Source: a virus. Taken from it: 64,000 nt of DNA. Positions 52,313 through 61,043 of the stretch are shown one piece after another. Under the pieces are notes generated by a model that saw only the letters and a list, made by a program, of their open reading frames with translations, was not told the DNA's origin and ran no database searches. The position numbers were made by a program, and so were the translations under genes. The stretch lies in IMG/VR virus record IMGVR_UViG_3300017917_004998, positions 1 through 64,000 of that record. One strand, 5' to 3'. How positions within the stretch are numbered: the stretch's first letter is position 1; each line of letters starts with the position of its first letter.

Positions 52313-53485
52313 ATGAGACATCTTAAAAAATTTGGTGAGCTATTCGAAGGCTATGAAGAATCCTCTGAAATTTTTTCTCCAGAATTCAGAAAAGAACTTC
52401 GTTCAGAATTACCTAATCTGAAAAAAGAAATTAAGTATTACCTAAACAGGGGACTAAATGGGTATTTAGATCTAGTAGAGGTAGACGACAAAACTCATCC
52501 TGCTTTATTTCTTGAAGCGTCAAAAACACCATTGATTTTTAATACGTTTTATGTTGATAACTCAGGAAACCTTAGGATTGTAAAAAATCCTAAGCTTACA
52601 GATGATGCACAGTTAACAAATCTGTTAACAAAAGATTTAAATTCTATAAATGACTTTTTATCGTCAATCGGCAAAAATCCATTACCCAATAGTTTTTTTA
52701 TAGATTCATTTAAAAAAGAGTATTACAACGGAATAAGAAATCAAAACGGTGCAGAGTACATCTCGAAAATAATTTCTTACATATTTGACGACTATAAAGA
52801 TTTTATTAAAAAAACTAAGTCTACTGGTGAGCAAATAACAAAAGAAGCAGTAACTAATCTTCCAGCTTTTAAAGAAATAGAAGGGATCGGTGGAAGTGAT
52901 CAAACATCGGAAAGAATCTGGAGTAATGGAAATTTAAAGATAGTCCACCCTATTTTGCTTAATACAAATTGGAGAGGCGAAAGTTTACAGGATTATATTA
53001 CAGTTTATTCAGGAGGTCCAATCAGAATTACCAGCGATGGAAGACCAGCAATTATGACTGGAGCCCCTGGTGATATTATAGCAAACATCCAAGGATGGAA
53101 CGATAAACTAGATTACGTTTTAAAATATTTGCTTAGAAAGATTGCAAAAGAATATTTTAAGATCACAAGCACAAACGAATTAAAGAAATTGTCTTCTGGT
53201 ACAGTTGGAGATTTTTTTAATTCTATAATTAAAGATTATTCAAGCGATGAATTCTTTAAATGGCTTTCAAGTCAAACTGACAAGGTTCAGGATTTTGTTC
53301 TTAACAGCGGGATTGATCTTAAGGATTACATAGAAAAAGATCCGTCTAAGGCTGCTATCCAAATGAAGAAGGTTTACAGTAATCCTTCACTTAAAAAGTT
53401 ATTGAGTGGGCTCAATCCAGAAACTGCTAAAGTGTTCAACCAAAATCTAGGTCTAGTTGGAAATCTAGGAGATTTAGGTTTCTAA
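52313..53485 (+). CDS. MRHL-leader protein ending GDLGF, 390 aa
   Basis: MRHLKKFGELFEGYEESSEI leader; long helical/charged protein with no recognised enzyme motif; C-terminus LGLVGNLGDLGF. Codon usage and AT content match neighbours. ATG directly follows the previous stop. Probable virion-associated protein (inference). Confidence 0.65.
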   Translation: MRHLKKFGELFEGYEESSEIFSPEFRKELRSELPNLKKEIKYYLNRGLNGYLDLVEVDDKTHPALFLEASKTPLIFNTFYVDNSGNLRIVKNPKLTDDAQLTNLLTKDLNSINDFLSSIGKNPLPNSFFIDSFKKEYYNGIRNQNGAEYISKIISYIFDDYKDFIKKTKSTGEQITKEAVTNLPAFKEIEGIGGSDQTSERIWSNGNLKIVHPILLNTNWRGESLQDYITVYSGGPIRITSDGRPAIMTGAPGDIIANIQGWNDKLDYVLKYLLRKIAKEYFKITSTNELKKLSSGTVGDFFNSIIKDYSSDEFFKWLSSQTDKVQDFVLNSGIDLKDYIEKDPSKAAIQMKKVYSNPSLKKLLSGLNPETAKVFNQNLGLVGNLGDLGF

Positions 53486-53489
53486 AATA

Positions 53490-54443
53490 TTAAATGAAAT
53501 TTCCTTTTTGATCCATTGGTACGTGAATGTACCTACCGAATGGCGGTTTGTTGAATTCCTTTGTTGCATTACAGATAAACCAAAACACCTTTTGCTTGTA
53601 TTTGTTTATACCATATTGATCAACTCTTGGATATTCTGCAAAAGAGTCAGTAAGATAAATTACTGCAGATGGGTTAATCTTGTTCTTCTCTATGTAAGCA
53701 AACGGTGGTGCAAATCCACCGGCATTACCTCCTGTTGAAGCATATTTACTCAAATCTGGTTTTTTACCCTTTTTAACTACATCTATACCGTCTATATTAT
53801 CAGAGCAATATATGATGATGGTTTCGTCCATTTCATACTTTGTAGACAGAGACCAGACTTCTTCAAAGAAGACTTTGATTTGAGACTTAGAAATAGAACC
53901 AGACGTATCTACAGCTACAATTAACTTTTTAAGAGTATCCGATCCAACCTTTTTTCTGCCATATAGTACATCACCACGACCAATGTGTCTTCTGCTAGGA
54001 ATAACTTCTTCGTATTGGTTGAAAGCTTGGTCAAAAAATTTCTTTAGTTCTTTCTTCCAATTAACCTTTGGTTTATTGGTGGTCATTTCCATCAGGATTC
54101 TCTTCGCCTTGTCTGAAAGTTGTTTAGCCCCTGATGACATTGCTCTAGATAAAGCTTTGTTCCAGTAATCTGTTAATTCAGCTTTCGTTCCACCTTCACC
54201 TAAAGCTTTTTTACTTTTGTATGTTTTAAGAGAAGGACCTGCTTTTCCTGTAAGGGTTCTTTCGTAGCCAGGACCAATTACAGCATTTGGATCGAATTCT
54301 GGGGTTTCTACATCTTCAGGTGGAGTTTCAAGCTCAGTAGGAGAACTTTTTCCATCTTCTTTATTTTTTTTCCCAACACCATTTTTATTGTCAACTGAAG
54401 TTGGATCCAGTATAATAAATTGTCCTTTTTTAACCTGTGTCAT
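53490..54443 (-). CDS. VWA-domain protein (DUF2201 C-terminal type)
   Basis: Last gene of a three-gene minus-strand module. Acidic/Pro-rich N-terminus, then a helical region around 90-135 and RRHIGRGDVLYGRKKVG; LIVAVDTSGSIS (MIDAS DxSxS), TIIIYCSDNIDG and VIYLTDSFAEYP form a von Willebrand A-like fold. In bacteria such proteins are paired with a MoxR ATPase and a metallopeptidase-like partner, as here. Confidence 0.78.
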   Translation of the reverse strand: MTQVKKGQFIILDPTSVDNKNGVGKKNKEDGKSSPTELETPPEDVETPEFDPNAVIGPGYERTLTGKAGPSLKTYKSKKALGEGGTKAELTDYWNKALSRAMSSGAKQLSDKAKRILMEMTTNKPKVNWKKELKKFFDQAFNQYEEVIPSRRHIGRGDVLYGRKKVGSDTLKKLIVAVDTSGSISKSQIKVFFEEVWSLSTKYEMDETIIIYCSDNIDGIDVVKKGKKPDLSKYASTGGNAGGFAPPFAYIEKNKINPSAVIYLTDSFAEYPRVDQYGINKYKQKVFWFICNATKEFNKPPFGRYIHVPMDQKGNFI

Positions 54444-54445
54444 AA

Positions 54446-55366
54446 TTATTCGATAATAATATCTCCGTTGGGTAATACCCGTTTAATAATCCCTTCCTTT
54501 CCAGCGTCTGGTCCCTCGGTTATTCTTACCTTCTTACCTATTAAGCTAGATTCACCTTCAGAGTCTCCCTCGCCTTCTCCTTGCTTATCTCCAGGTCCAC
54601 CCTTTCCTTCACCAGGCTTGTCGCCAGGCTTGTCACCAGACTTTCCTTGCCCTTCTTCAGATCCACTCCCTAGCTCTTCCTCTTCATCTTCATCTTGGAA
54701 TCTTCTCTGCGCAACGTCTTCTTCGTAATCTGGCTGAGGTAGATTATCACTTGCGTCCTCGACTTCACCGAGATTGTTTTTATCCTTCATTTTTTCGAGC
54801 TGATCTTGCATACTCTGATCTTTCATGATATCGTCGTAGATATCTTCTGCTCTCATACCTGAATACTTTTCTTCGAACAAACCCATTCTGCTGCCATCAT
54901 CTTGAACCGGCCAATCAAATATTCGAGAAGAAACTTCGGCATTTAAAATAGGATTGATTGCGTAATCAGCAGCATAATTCCACAGTAGAGGATTTCTATT
55001 ACCTCTTCTCGACATGTGATCTCCTACGCAATGTAATACCTCGTGACAAAGTACGAATCTGATTGCAGCATCAGATTGTTTTAAAACAAAGTCAGGATGG
55101 TAAACAATATTGAATCCATTTGTACACATTGTCGGAGGATCGATTTTAGAACTCCCGTATATGTTTAGGTTGGATAAAAGCTGTGCAAAAAATCCTCTGT
55201 TAATAGTAATCCAAAGAATTGCTCTTTGAACTTTAATTCTTGCTTGGATTGACTTGTCCCTCATTGAATCCTCAAAAATAAAAGAATCCCTCTCAACTAA
55301 AAAATCTTTAAAGTTTTTAGCAGAGATTTTATTTAGTTGAGAGAAATCTATAAACTTCTTTTTCAA
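54446..55366 (-). CDS. DUF2201-type putative metallopeptidase, 306 aa
   Basis: LCHEVLHCVGDHMSRRGNRN around residue 103 contains HExxH; followed by LWNYAADYAINPIL. In the bacterial DUF2201 family this is the putative peptidase part; here it is a gene separate from the VWA part, two nt away. The C-terminal third is an acidic, Gly-rich low-complexity segment (GEGKGGPGDKQGEGEGDSEG). N-terminus MKKKFIDFSQLNKISAKNFK has the FxxF look. Confidence 0.75.
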   Translation of the reverse strand: MKKKFIDFSQLNKISAKNFKDFLVERDSFIFEDSMRDKSIQARIKVQRAILWITINRGFFAQLLSNLNIYGSSKIDPPTMCTNGFNIVYHPDFVLKQSDAAIRFVLCHEVLHCVGDHMSRRGNRNPLLWNYAADYAINPILNAEVSSRIFDWPVQDDGSRMGLFEEKYSGMRAEDIYDDIMKDQSMQDQLEKMKDKNNLGEVEDASDNLPQPDYEEDVAQRRFQDEDEEEELGSGSEEGQGKSGDKPGDKPGEGKGGPGDKQGEGEGDSEGESSLIGKKVRITEGPDAGKEGIIKRVLPNGDIIIE

Positions 55367-55377
55367 GGTCTGTGGTA

Positions 55378-56943
55378 TTAAATTAAACTTTTAGATCTAG
55401 CTCCTGATTGAATCATTTTAGCTGCTTCAATCTTTAACTTAGAATCATCGGTGTCTTTATTTCTTAAAACTTCTTCAGTTACTGCAAACTCAGGGAATTC
55501 GTCAGTAATTCTCTTGTAAATCCAGCTAAGTACTTCTAGCTCTTCGTACTTGTTGAAGTATTCCATAATGCTGAAAAGATCTTTAACTGAAACCTTACCA
55601 TCCTCAGATAGCTCTTCAGCTTTTCTTAACACCATCTCATATAGACCGTACATTACACTAGTGAAGTCACCAGACTTGGCAATGGTTTTAGCTTTCTTAG
55701 GATCTTTAACCATTTCTTCCAAATCTGAATCGGTAAACTTCTTAAGTACACCAAGGTAAGCAACCAATTTTCCAGTAGCATCCGGGCCAAGCTGATCTGC
55801 ATAAATGTTACTGATAACATCCAAAGGAAGCTGTCTCCAAGATTTTACGTCTCTGTCTTCCATCTCATCCTTAAGGATTGCTGCAGCGTCTGTCCAAGAA
55901 CGAGGTGTTGGGAATTTCAATGTTCCCTTCTCGTCATCCAAATAGTGGAATAACTCTTGGTTCTGAGAAACGAAGTTAACAAATTCTGGCTCGAATTTAT
56001 TGCTCTTCTTAGCCCACTCTACCCAATCTTCAACTTTAGGCTCAAGATTCACGATTGTAAAACGGTCTGCTAAAGCGAAATCGAATTCAGCAACATCCGC
56101 TTCTGAAGGTCTGTTACCTGCTGCTACTAAGATCCATTTATCAGGAAGTACGTACTCACCGAGTCTTCCCATTTGAACGAATTGCATTACAGAGTTCAAA
56201 ACTGTCTTGTTTGCTCTGTTCATTTCGTCCATGAATATAATTCCTCCCTTACCGTCGTTTCCATTACTTCTAGGCAACAGAGAAGGTGGATTGGATCTAG
56301 TTGCACCTTGACCTAAAAATCCCTTTTCTCCGGTTTCTTTAAATTTAGCAACATCTGGCTCTTGAATATCTACTACTTTTGGTATACCCAAGAAATCTTC
56401 CGGTGCCATAAACTGAAGATCCAAGTTGATCATAGGAACTCCTAATGAATCTGCTGCTTGCCCAACAATCTGTGTTTTTCCAATACCTGGTGCACCGAAA
56501 ACAAAAATTGGTTTTGCTCTACCACCTCTAACTTTACTTCTATAAAGTTTTTCAATCATCTCTTTCAATTCTTGAGCATCTACGTTTCTAACTGTTTGAT
56601 CCTCACCAGTATATGCCAAAGGAACTTTTGCTTCCTCTAAATCTGATTCGCTGATTGCTGCAGATTCGTATATCTCAACTGGATTTTCTTTTGAGAAAGG
56701 TGTACCTGAGTAAAGTGCATTAATTTGAGAAACAATGCTACCTGCAGAAGGATCGAAATAAGATCCGACAGGAGTTCCTTTTTTAGATCCAGAAGGAATC
56801 ATTTTTACTAAGCCGTCTTTGATACCCTGTACCAAATCTTTAGCCCATGATGCTAATTGTGAAAACTTGTCACTGATGTAACCCTCATTAGCGTTGTACT
56901 CATTAACTACAAAACTTTTGAAGTCGAAAACTTTTTTGCCCAT
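55378..56943 (-). CDS. MoxR-family AAA+ ATPase, 521 aa
   Basis: First gene of the module. Leader MGKKVFDFKSFVVNEYNANE (head-targeting-like), about 130 residues of linker, then Walker A GAPGIGKTQI, Walker B GGIIFMDEMNRAN, sensor 1 LVAAGNRPSE, and a C-terminal lid. MoxR ATPases remodel partners together with VWA proteins. The late-type element upstream and the leader suggest a role in virion assembly or in the head; inference. Confidence 0.85.
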   Translation of the reverse strand: MGKKVFDFKSFVVNEYNANEGYISDKFSQLASWAKDLVQGIKDGLVKMIPSGSKKGTPVGSYFDPSAGSIVSQINALYSGTPFSKENPVEIYESAAISESDLEEAKVPLAYTGEDQTVRNVDAQELKEMIEKLYRSKVRGGRAKPIFVFGAPGIGKTQIVGQAADSLGVPMINLDLQFMAPEDFLGIPKVVDIQEPDVAKFKETGEKGFLGQGATRSNPPSLLPRSNGNDGKGGIIFMDEMNRANKTVLNSVMQFVQMGRLGEYVLPDKWILVAAGNRPSEADVAEFDFALADRFTIVNLEPKVEDWVEWAKKSNKFEPEFVNFVSQNQELFHYLDDEKGTLKFPTPRSWTDAAAILKDEMEDRDVKSWRQLPLDVISNIYADQLGPDATGKLVAYLGVLKKFTDSDLEEMVKDPKKAKTIAKSGDFTSVMYGLYEMVLRKAEELSEDGKVSVKDLFSIMEYFNKYEELEVLSWIYKRITDEFPEFAVTEEVLRNKDTDDSKLKIEAAKMIQSGARSKSLI

Positions 56944-56970
56944 TTTTGGTTTTTTTATTTTTTTACTCCT

Positions 56971-56978
56971 TATATATC
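56971..56978 (-). promoter_or_regulatory. late-type promoter element for the MoxR operon
   Basis: GATATATA on the minus strand, 27 nt before the ATG. Confidence 0.5.
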
Positions 56979-57039
56979 ACACAGAAATATGAAGTTGTAA
57001 AGATTAACGATCAAATCTCTTTTCTTATCCAGCAATTGA

Positions 57040-57047
57040 AATATATA
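57040..57047 (+). promoter_or_regulatory. late-type element, variant AATATATA
   Basis: 23 nt before TTG 57071. Confidence 0.42.
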
Positions 57048-57070
57048 GCAGATAAAAATTAAGAAAAACC

Positions 57071-57793
57071 TTGCCACTACTAAAATATTCCGAGTTTGTT
57101 GATAAAGAAATCAACGAGAGTAACATAAACGAACAGGGTATGGCTCCAGTTTGGTGGAAATTTCAAAACTGGTTTAAAAACCTATGGAATAGGAAAAAAC
57201 CTAAAGGTACCATTGCCCCAGCACCTTCATATCTCACAGGTAAGCATTTGCTTTACATTCCACACCAGCAGGGTCCAGTTGGAGCAGCTGCTATTGTAAA
57301 TGCTGCTATGGGAAAAGGTACACTCGAACAAAGGACAAGAAGAAATCTACTCGGAAACGTTCCAACTAATTCAAAGTACTACAAAATCATCAAAGATCCG
57401 CTAAAATCTGATAAAGATGCTGCAATTGCTTTTTTAACCTACTATTCAGACAACTGGAATAAACTAGAGAAACAAGCAATGACATTGATAAACAGCCCTA
57501 AATATTCCAAAGCTAAAAAAGCTATTGATGCTATAAAGGATCCAGAACTTCCTAAAGAATTCTTAACAACGGTTGCTTTTAAAGAATCTAGTCTTAATCC
57601 AAACCCTCCAACGAATAAAACCTACAAAGGATTATTCCAGATTGGACCTAGCGCATGGGCTGAATTGAAAAGGGTCTTACCTTCCAAATATAAGGGATCT
57701 GCAATACCTTTAGACCCAAAAAAGAATGCTCAAGCTGGACACGATTATCTTAAGCTAACTTATGACAGATTCCAGAAAAAAATAGGATCATGA
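57071..57793 (+). CDS. lytic transglycosylase (SLT-like)
   Basis: TTG start gives MPLLKYSEFVDKEINESNIN, a head-targeting-like leader; no ATG lies upstream of the conserved part. C-terminal SLT-type domain: VAFKESSLNPNPPTNKTYKG (catalytic Glu in KES), LFQIGPSAWAELKRV, and PKKNAQAGHDYLKLTYDRF. Cleaves peptidoglycan glycan strands. With its leader it could be a virion-borne enzyme used at entry rather than a lysis enzyme. Confidence 0.8.
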   Translation: MPLLKYSEFVDKEINESNINEQGMAPVWWKFQNWFKNLWNRKKPKGTIAPAPSYLTGKHLLYIPHQQGPVGAAAIVNAAMGKGTLEQRTRRNLLGNVPTNSKYYKIIKDPLKSDKDAAIAFLTYYSDNWNKLEKQAMTLINSPKYSKAKKAIDAIKDPELPKEFLTTVAFKESSLNPNPPTNKTYKGLFQIGPSAWAELKRVLPSKYKGSAIPLDPKKNAQAGHDYLKLTYDRFQKKIGS

Positions 57794-58917
57794 TAAGGAT
57801 CAAATCATACAATTCTTTTCTTAACGAATCCAGAGTAGATCTAGATCCTAAGCAGAAAGGCTTCCTGGACAAAGTGTGTAAAGGTGTTAGTAAATGGAAG
57901 CAGAACGAAAAAGGTCTTGTTGATGTCGACGGAAGTTTCAAGGCTGACGGAATGGATTTAAAGGATCTATACGGAATAAAATTCGGAACGATTAAAGGTG
58001 ATTTTAACATTTCCGATAACGATCTTGTAAATCTTGATGGCTGTCCTAAAGAAGTACATGGTTATTTTAGCTGCTCTGCTAATTTTCTAAATAGCTTAGA
58101 AGGTGGGCCGGATAGTGTCAAAGGAGACTATATCTGTACAAACAATAGCTTATTCAACCTAGATTTTATTGCTAAAGATTTTAATGGTCTATATGCATCA
58201 GGAAACGATCTAGAGCATCTAGGTGATTTACCTCAGAATATTAATGGAGATTTCTTCATTAATGATAATGCACTTCTTAAATCACTAGACGGATCTCCAA
58301 AAATTGTGGGTGGGGATTACGATTGCTCAAATTGCAAATTAGAAAGTCTTGGAGGAGGACCGAAAGAAGTTGGTGGAAGTTTTAATTGCGAAAATAACAA
58401 GCTTGATTCACTTGCAGGTGGTCCAGAATACATTGGTGGTCATTTTACATTAAGCTATAATAAAGTTAACAGCTTAGAAGGTATTGCAAGAGGAGCAAAT
58501 ACGATAGACATCGTAAAAAACCCAATATCGTCGTTACAAGGAATAGATTTTAAGTCGGTTAATAAAATTTACCATTCACACAATTTATTGCCAAGAGAGG
58601 TGCTTAATTTTCAACTGGAATACCTAAAAGAAAGAGGAAATCTTAATGGATGGCTTAAAGAATACATAGAAAAAGATCCTAAAAAATTTGCACACTTATT
58701 TAATTTGCCGGATTCGGATCAAAATAGAAAAAAATTAGATTCATTAAATTTAATTGATTTCTCTTTTGAGCATCCGAACGTTCTGCTTAAAATAATAACA
58801 CACGTAGGACCTAATAGCTTACTCTATAATTATTTTAAAGATAACGGTAATAAATTTTCAAAAGAATTCCAGGAAGCTTCCGGTCTTTATTCAGATCTGA
58901 AAGATCTTGGATTTTAA
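57790..58917 (+). CDS. leucine-rich-like repeat protein, 375 aa
   Basis: MIRIKSYNSFLNESRVDLDP leader (FxxFxxE), KWKQNEKGLVDVDG segment, about nine repeats of the SLGGGPKEVGGSFNCENNKL type, and a C-terminal helical domain ending SDLKDLGF. ATGA overlap with the transglycosylase, so the two are co-translated. Confidence 0.72.
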   Translation: MIRIKSYNSFLNESRVDLDPKQKGFLDKVCKGVSKWKQNEKGLVDVDGSFKADGMDLKDLYGIKFGTIKGDFNISDNDLVNLDGCPKEVHGYFSCSANFLNSLEGGPDSVKGDYICTNNSLFNLDFIAKDFNGLYASGNDLEHLGDLPQNINGDFFINDNALLKSLDGSPKIVGGDYDCSNCKLESLGGGPKEVGGSFNCENNKLDSLAGGPEYIGGHFTLSYNKVNSLEGIARGANTIDIVKNPISSLQGIDFKSVNKIYHSHNLLPREVLNFQLEYLKERGNLNGWLKEYIEKDPKKFAHLFNLPDSDQNRKKLDSLNLIDFSFEHPNVLLKIITHVGPNSLLYNYFKDNGNKFSKEFQEASGLYSDLKDLGF

Positions 58918-58930
58918 ATTTTACCAATTG

Positions 58931-58938
58931 GATATATA
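58931..58938 (+). promoter_or_regulatory. late-type promoter element GATATATA
   Basis: 20 nt before ATG 58958. Confidence 0.5.
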
Positions 58939-58957
58939 ATAAAACAAAAATACTTAT

Positions 58958-59356
58958 ATGAAAAATATTAAGATGTACGAGGATTTTGATACTAGCTATG
59001 ATGGCTGGGAAACATCATACTCAAGCAAGTTCGAAGGTCATGATAGAGGAGAACAGAATTACATGTTCTTTCAGCATCTAATGACAATTAAAGATGCAAT
59101 CGACGATCTCCTTCAAATGGATAGAGAAAAAGTCGATATGATTTTATCAGATGGCCACGCATGGGCTAACGACCACATTACAACATCAGCAGATGATATC
59201 GAAGAGGTATACCATTTCATGAAGAACACTATGGCTGAAATGGGTCACTCGTCGCATGGCGAAGAAATGCAGGTTTCTCCAATGAACATCGAAATTCTAG
59301 GTAGCAACGATAAAGTTGAAATCGAGGATGAAGATGGAGAAGGCGAAGACGAATAA
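58958..59356 (+). CDS. conserved acidic phage protein, 132 aa
   Basis: MKNIKMYEDFDTSYDGWETS leader, then MFFQHLMTIKDAIDDLLQMD and EKVDMILSDGHAWANDHITT, blocks I recognise from other large T4-like phages. Very acidic C-terminus (EIEDEDGEGEDE). Helical; function not known. Next gene follows after 4 nt. Confidence 0.72.
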   Translation: MKNIKMYEDFDTSYDGWETSYSSKFEGHDRGEQNYMFFQHLMTIKDAIDDLLQMDREKVDMILSDGHAWANDHITTSADDIEEVYHFMKNTMAEMGHSSHGEEMQVSPMNIEILGSNDKVEIEDEDGEGEDE

Positions 59357-59360
59357 AATT

Positions 59361-60221
59361 ATGCAACCCTTAGATCCAAATATTCCAGGTTCGGCAGAGC
59401 CTCAGGTAGGATATGGACCTGAGGTCATCAACATATACCCATTTCTAAATTCACTTTCGAATCTTAAAAAGGTTTTATTTGTTACGACTAGCAACAGAAG
59501 TCCGTATGTTGCTAAACAAGGAGAAAAGGCTAAATCTTCACAACTTGCGGATTATTTAGCATATCTACTAAAACAAAAAGGATGTGACGTTGAAGTAATC
59601 GATGCATCTTCACTTACAATCCACAATTGCTTAGGTTGCGTAAGCGAATTGCACGGAAATCAATGCGGTGTAAAAGCTTCTAAAGTAAAGGACGAAAAGA
59701 AAAACCCAACCGGACATTTAAGGTGTTGGGCTAGTCACGATTTTGAAGATGACGAGCTTTGGAAAATAGTTAACCCGTTGTACGAAAGCGAAGCGGTTGT
59801 TTTCTTTGCTTCCCAAAGATGGGGAAATGCAAATGCAATTTACCAGAAACTGATCGAAAGATTAGATTGGATCGAAAACATGCATTATTCTATGGGCGAG
59901 CCAAGTACAATCTCTGGAAAGAAAGCAGGATTTGTATTGATTGGTCAGAACTGGAGAGTTCAGCAAACAGTTGAAACGCAGAGGGAAGTTCTTGCATTTT
60001 ATGGTTTTGACGTACCAGAGGAACTTTACATGGGTTGGCAATTTACAAGAGACGTTGAAGACGAAAGTGAAGAATCTTACAAAGAGGCACCTTACACATT
60101 TGAGCAAAGCTGGAATATGCAATTATTCATTCCCACGTTAAAAGAGTCGGAATCACAAAGAGAACAGTCTACCTTTAAGGTAAAAGATTTTAACAGCTTT
60201 ATATCAAGGTTATCCTGGTAG
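59361..60221 (+). CDS. flavodoxin-fold NAD(P)H-dependent oxidoreductase-like protein
   Basis: Rossmann-like start LKKVLFVTTSNRSPYVAKQG, then VEVIDASSLTIHNCLGCVSE with a Cys pattern as in iron-sulphur flavoproteins (NCLGC...NQCG), AVVFFASQRWGNANAIYQKL followed by IERLDW, and GKKAGFVLIGQNWR. These are the FMN-binding loops of the NADPH-dependent FMN reductase family. The C-terminus FKVKDFNSFISRLSW looks like a head-targeting leader placed at the other end. Role in the phage unknown. Confidence 0.75.
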   Translation: MQPLDPNIPGSAEPQVGYGPEVINIYPFLNSLSNLKKVLFVTTSNRSPYVAKQGEKAKSSQLADYLAYLLKQKGCDVEVIDASSLTIHNCLGCVSELHGNQCGVKASKVKDEKKNPTGHLRCWASHDFEDDELWKIVNPLYESEAVVFFASQRWGNANAIYQKLIERLDWIENMHYSMGEPSTISGKKAGFVLIGQNWRVQQTVETQREVLAFYGFDVPEELYMGWQFTRDVEDESEESYKEAPYTFEQSWNMQLFIPTLKESESQREQSTFKVKDFNSFISRLSW

Positions 60222-60223
60222 GA

Positions 60224-60433
60224 TTAACCCTTTTTAGCTTCTTCGAAATCTTCTTCTGATAATTTCCAACCTTTAATTTCTCCGCCAATGTATTCCTTAG
60301 CTTCAGAAAAAGTTGCTTTTGGATTTTCCTTTATGTAGTTAACCAATTTTTCTCTAATCGCCGGGTGAATTCCTTCACCTTCAGATAAGTTTGATTCGTT
60401 TACGAAGGTTTCAAAATCTGTAAGGTTTCTCAT
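60224..60433 (-). CDS. small head-targeting-leader protein, 69 aa
   Basis: MRNLTDFETFVNESNLSEGE leader followed by a helical body (IREKLVNYIKENPKATFSEA). Late-type element upstream. The leader makes up more than a quarter of the protein. Function unknown. Confidence 0.65.
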   Translation of the reverse strand: MRNLTDFETFVNESNLSEGEGIHPAIREKLVNYIKENPKATFSEAKEYIGGEIKGWKLSEEDFEEAKKG

Positions 60434-60454
60434 ATCTGTTATTAATTTTCAATC

Positions 60455-60462
60455 TATATATC
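60455..60462 (-). promoter_or_regulatory. late-type promoter element for 60224-60433
   Basis: GATATATA on the minus strand, 21 nt before the ATG. Confidence 0.5.
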
Positions 60463-60468
60463 TAGATT

Positions 60469-60501
60469 ATTTTTTTTGATCGTCTAGAGTAATTACATTT
60501 G
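60469..60501 (+). promoter_or_regulatory. early-type promoter for 60507-61043
   Basis: T-run of eight, TACATTTG (60494-60501). Confidence 0.62.
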
Positions 60502-60506
60502 GACAG

Positions 60507-61043
60507 ATGTTAAAATATTTTATCAACTATTCAAAGGAAAGCTTTCTAAAAACCTTAGCTATTTCTGCGGTCTGTTTGTTTTCTTATTTTGTAGCATGGC
60601 TTGTAGTCATATTTACCGGGGATGCAGATTTTGCTTTAAGGCTTCCGTTTATTTCGCCGTGGATACATTCAGATCTTTCTCACTTTTTGATAAACATAAT
60701 TCCTCTATTCGTTTTAATGCTCAGTGAAAAAAACAGATTTAAGATTTCGTGTCTGTTAATTATACCAATCTTAATCGAAGTGGCTTTTCTGCCATTAATT
60801 TTTTTTGGCACAGCCACAGTTATTGGGCTTTCTAAATTCATTTTCTTCTTGTTTGCGAGATTTATGCTAACGAGAGAAAACAATAAAGTAATTCATCAAT
60901 CCGTATTTGTGTTCATATTTACTTTGGAACTGTTACAAATCGGATCGGGTGACCTTATAAGTCACGAAGGACACATTTTCGGTAGCATCCTTGGAATCAT
61001 TTCAATTTATGCGGAGAAAAAAGGTCTCTTAAAGAGATGCTAA
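60507..61043 (+). CDS. rhomboid-like intramembrane protease, 178 aa
   Basis: About five or six membrane helices. PWIHSDLSHFLINIIPLFVL matches the rhomboid HxxxxHxxxN signature; VIGLSKFIFFLFARF holds a GxS that could be the catalytic Ser (rhomboids usually have GxSG); SHEGHIFGSILGIISI holds the catalytic His with the GxxxG helix. Substrates unknown. The end overlaps the convergent gene by 15 nt. Confidence 0.65.
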   Translation: MLKYFINYSKESFLKTLAISAVCLFSYFVAWLVVIFTGDADFALRLPFISPWIHSDLSHFLINIIPLFVLMLSEKNRFKISCLLIIPILIEVAFLPLIFFGTATVIGLSKFIFFLFARFMLTRENNKVIHQSVFVFIFTLELLQIGSGDLISHEGHIFGSILGIISIYAEKKGLLKRC

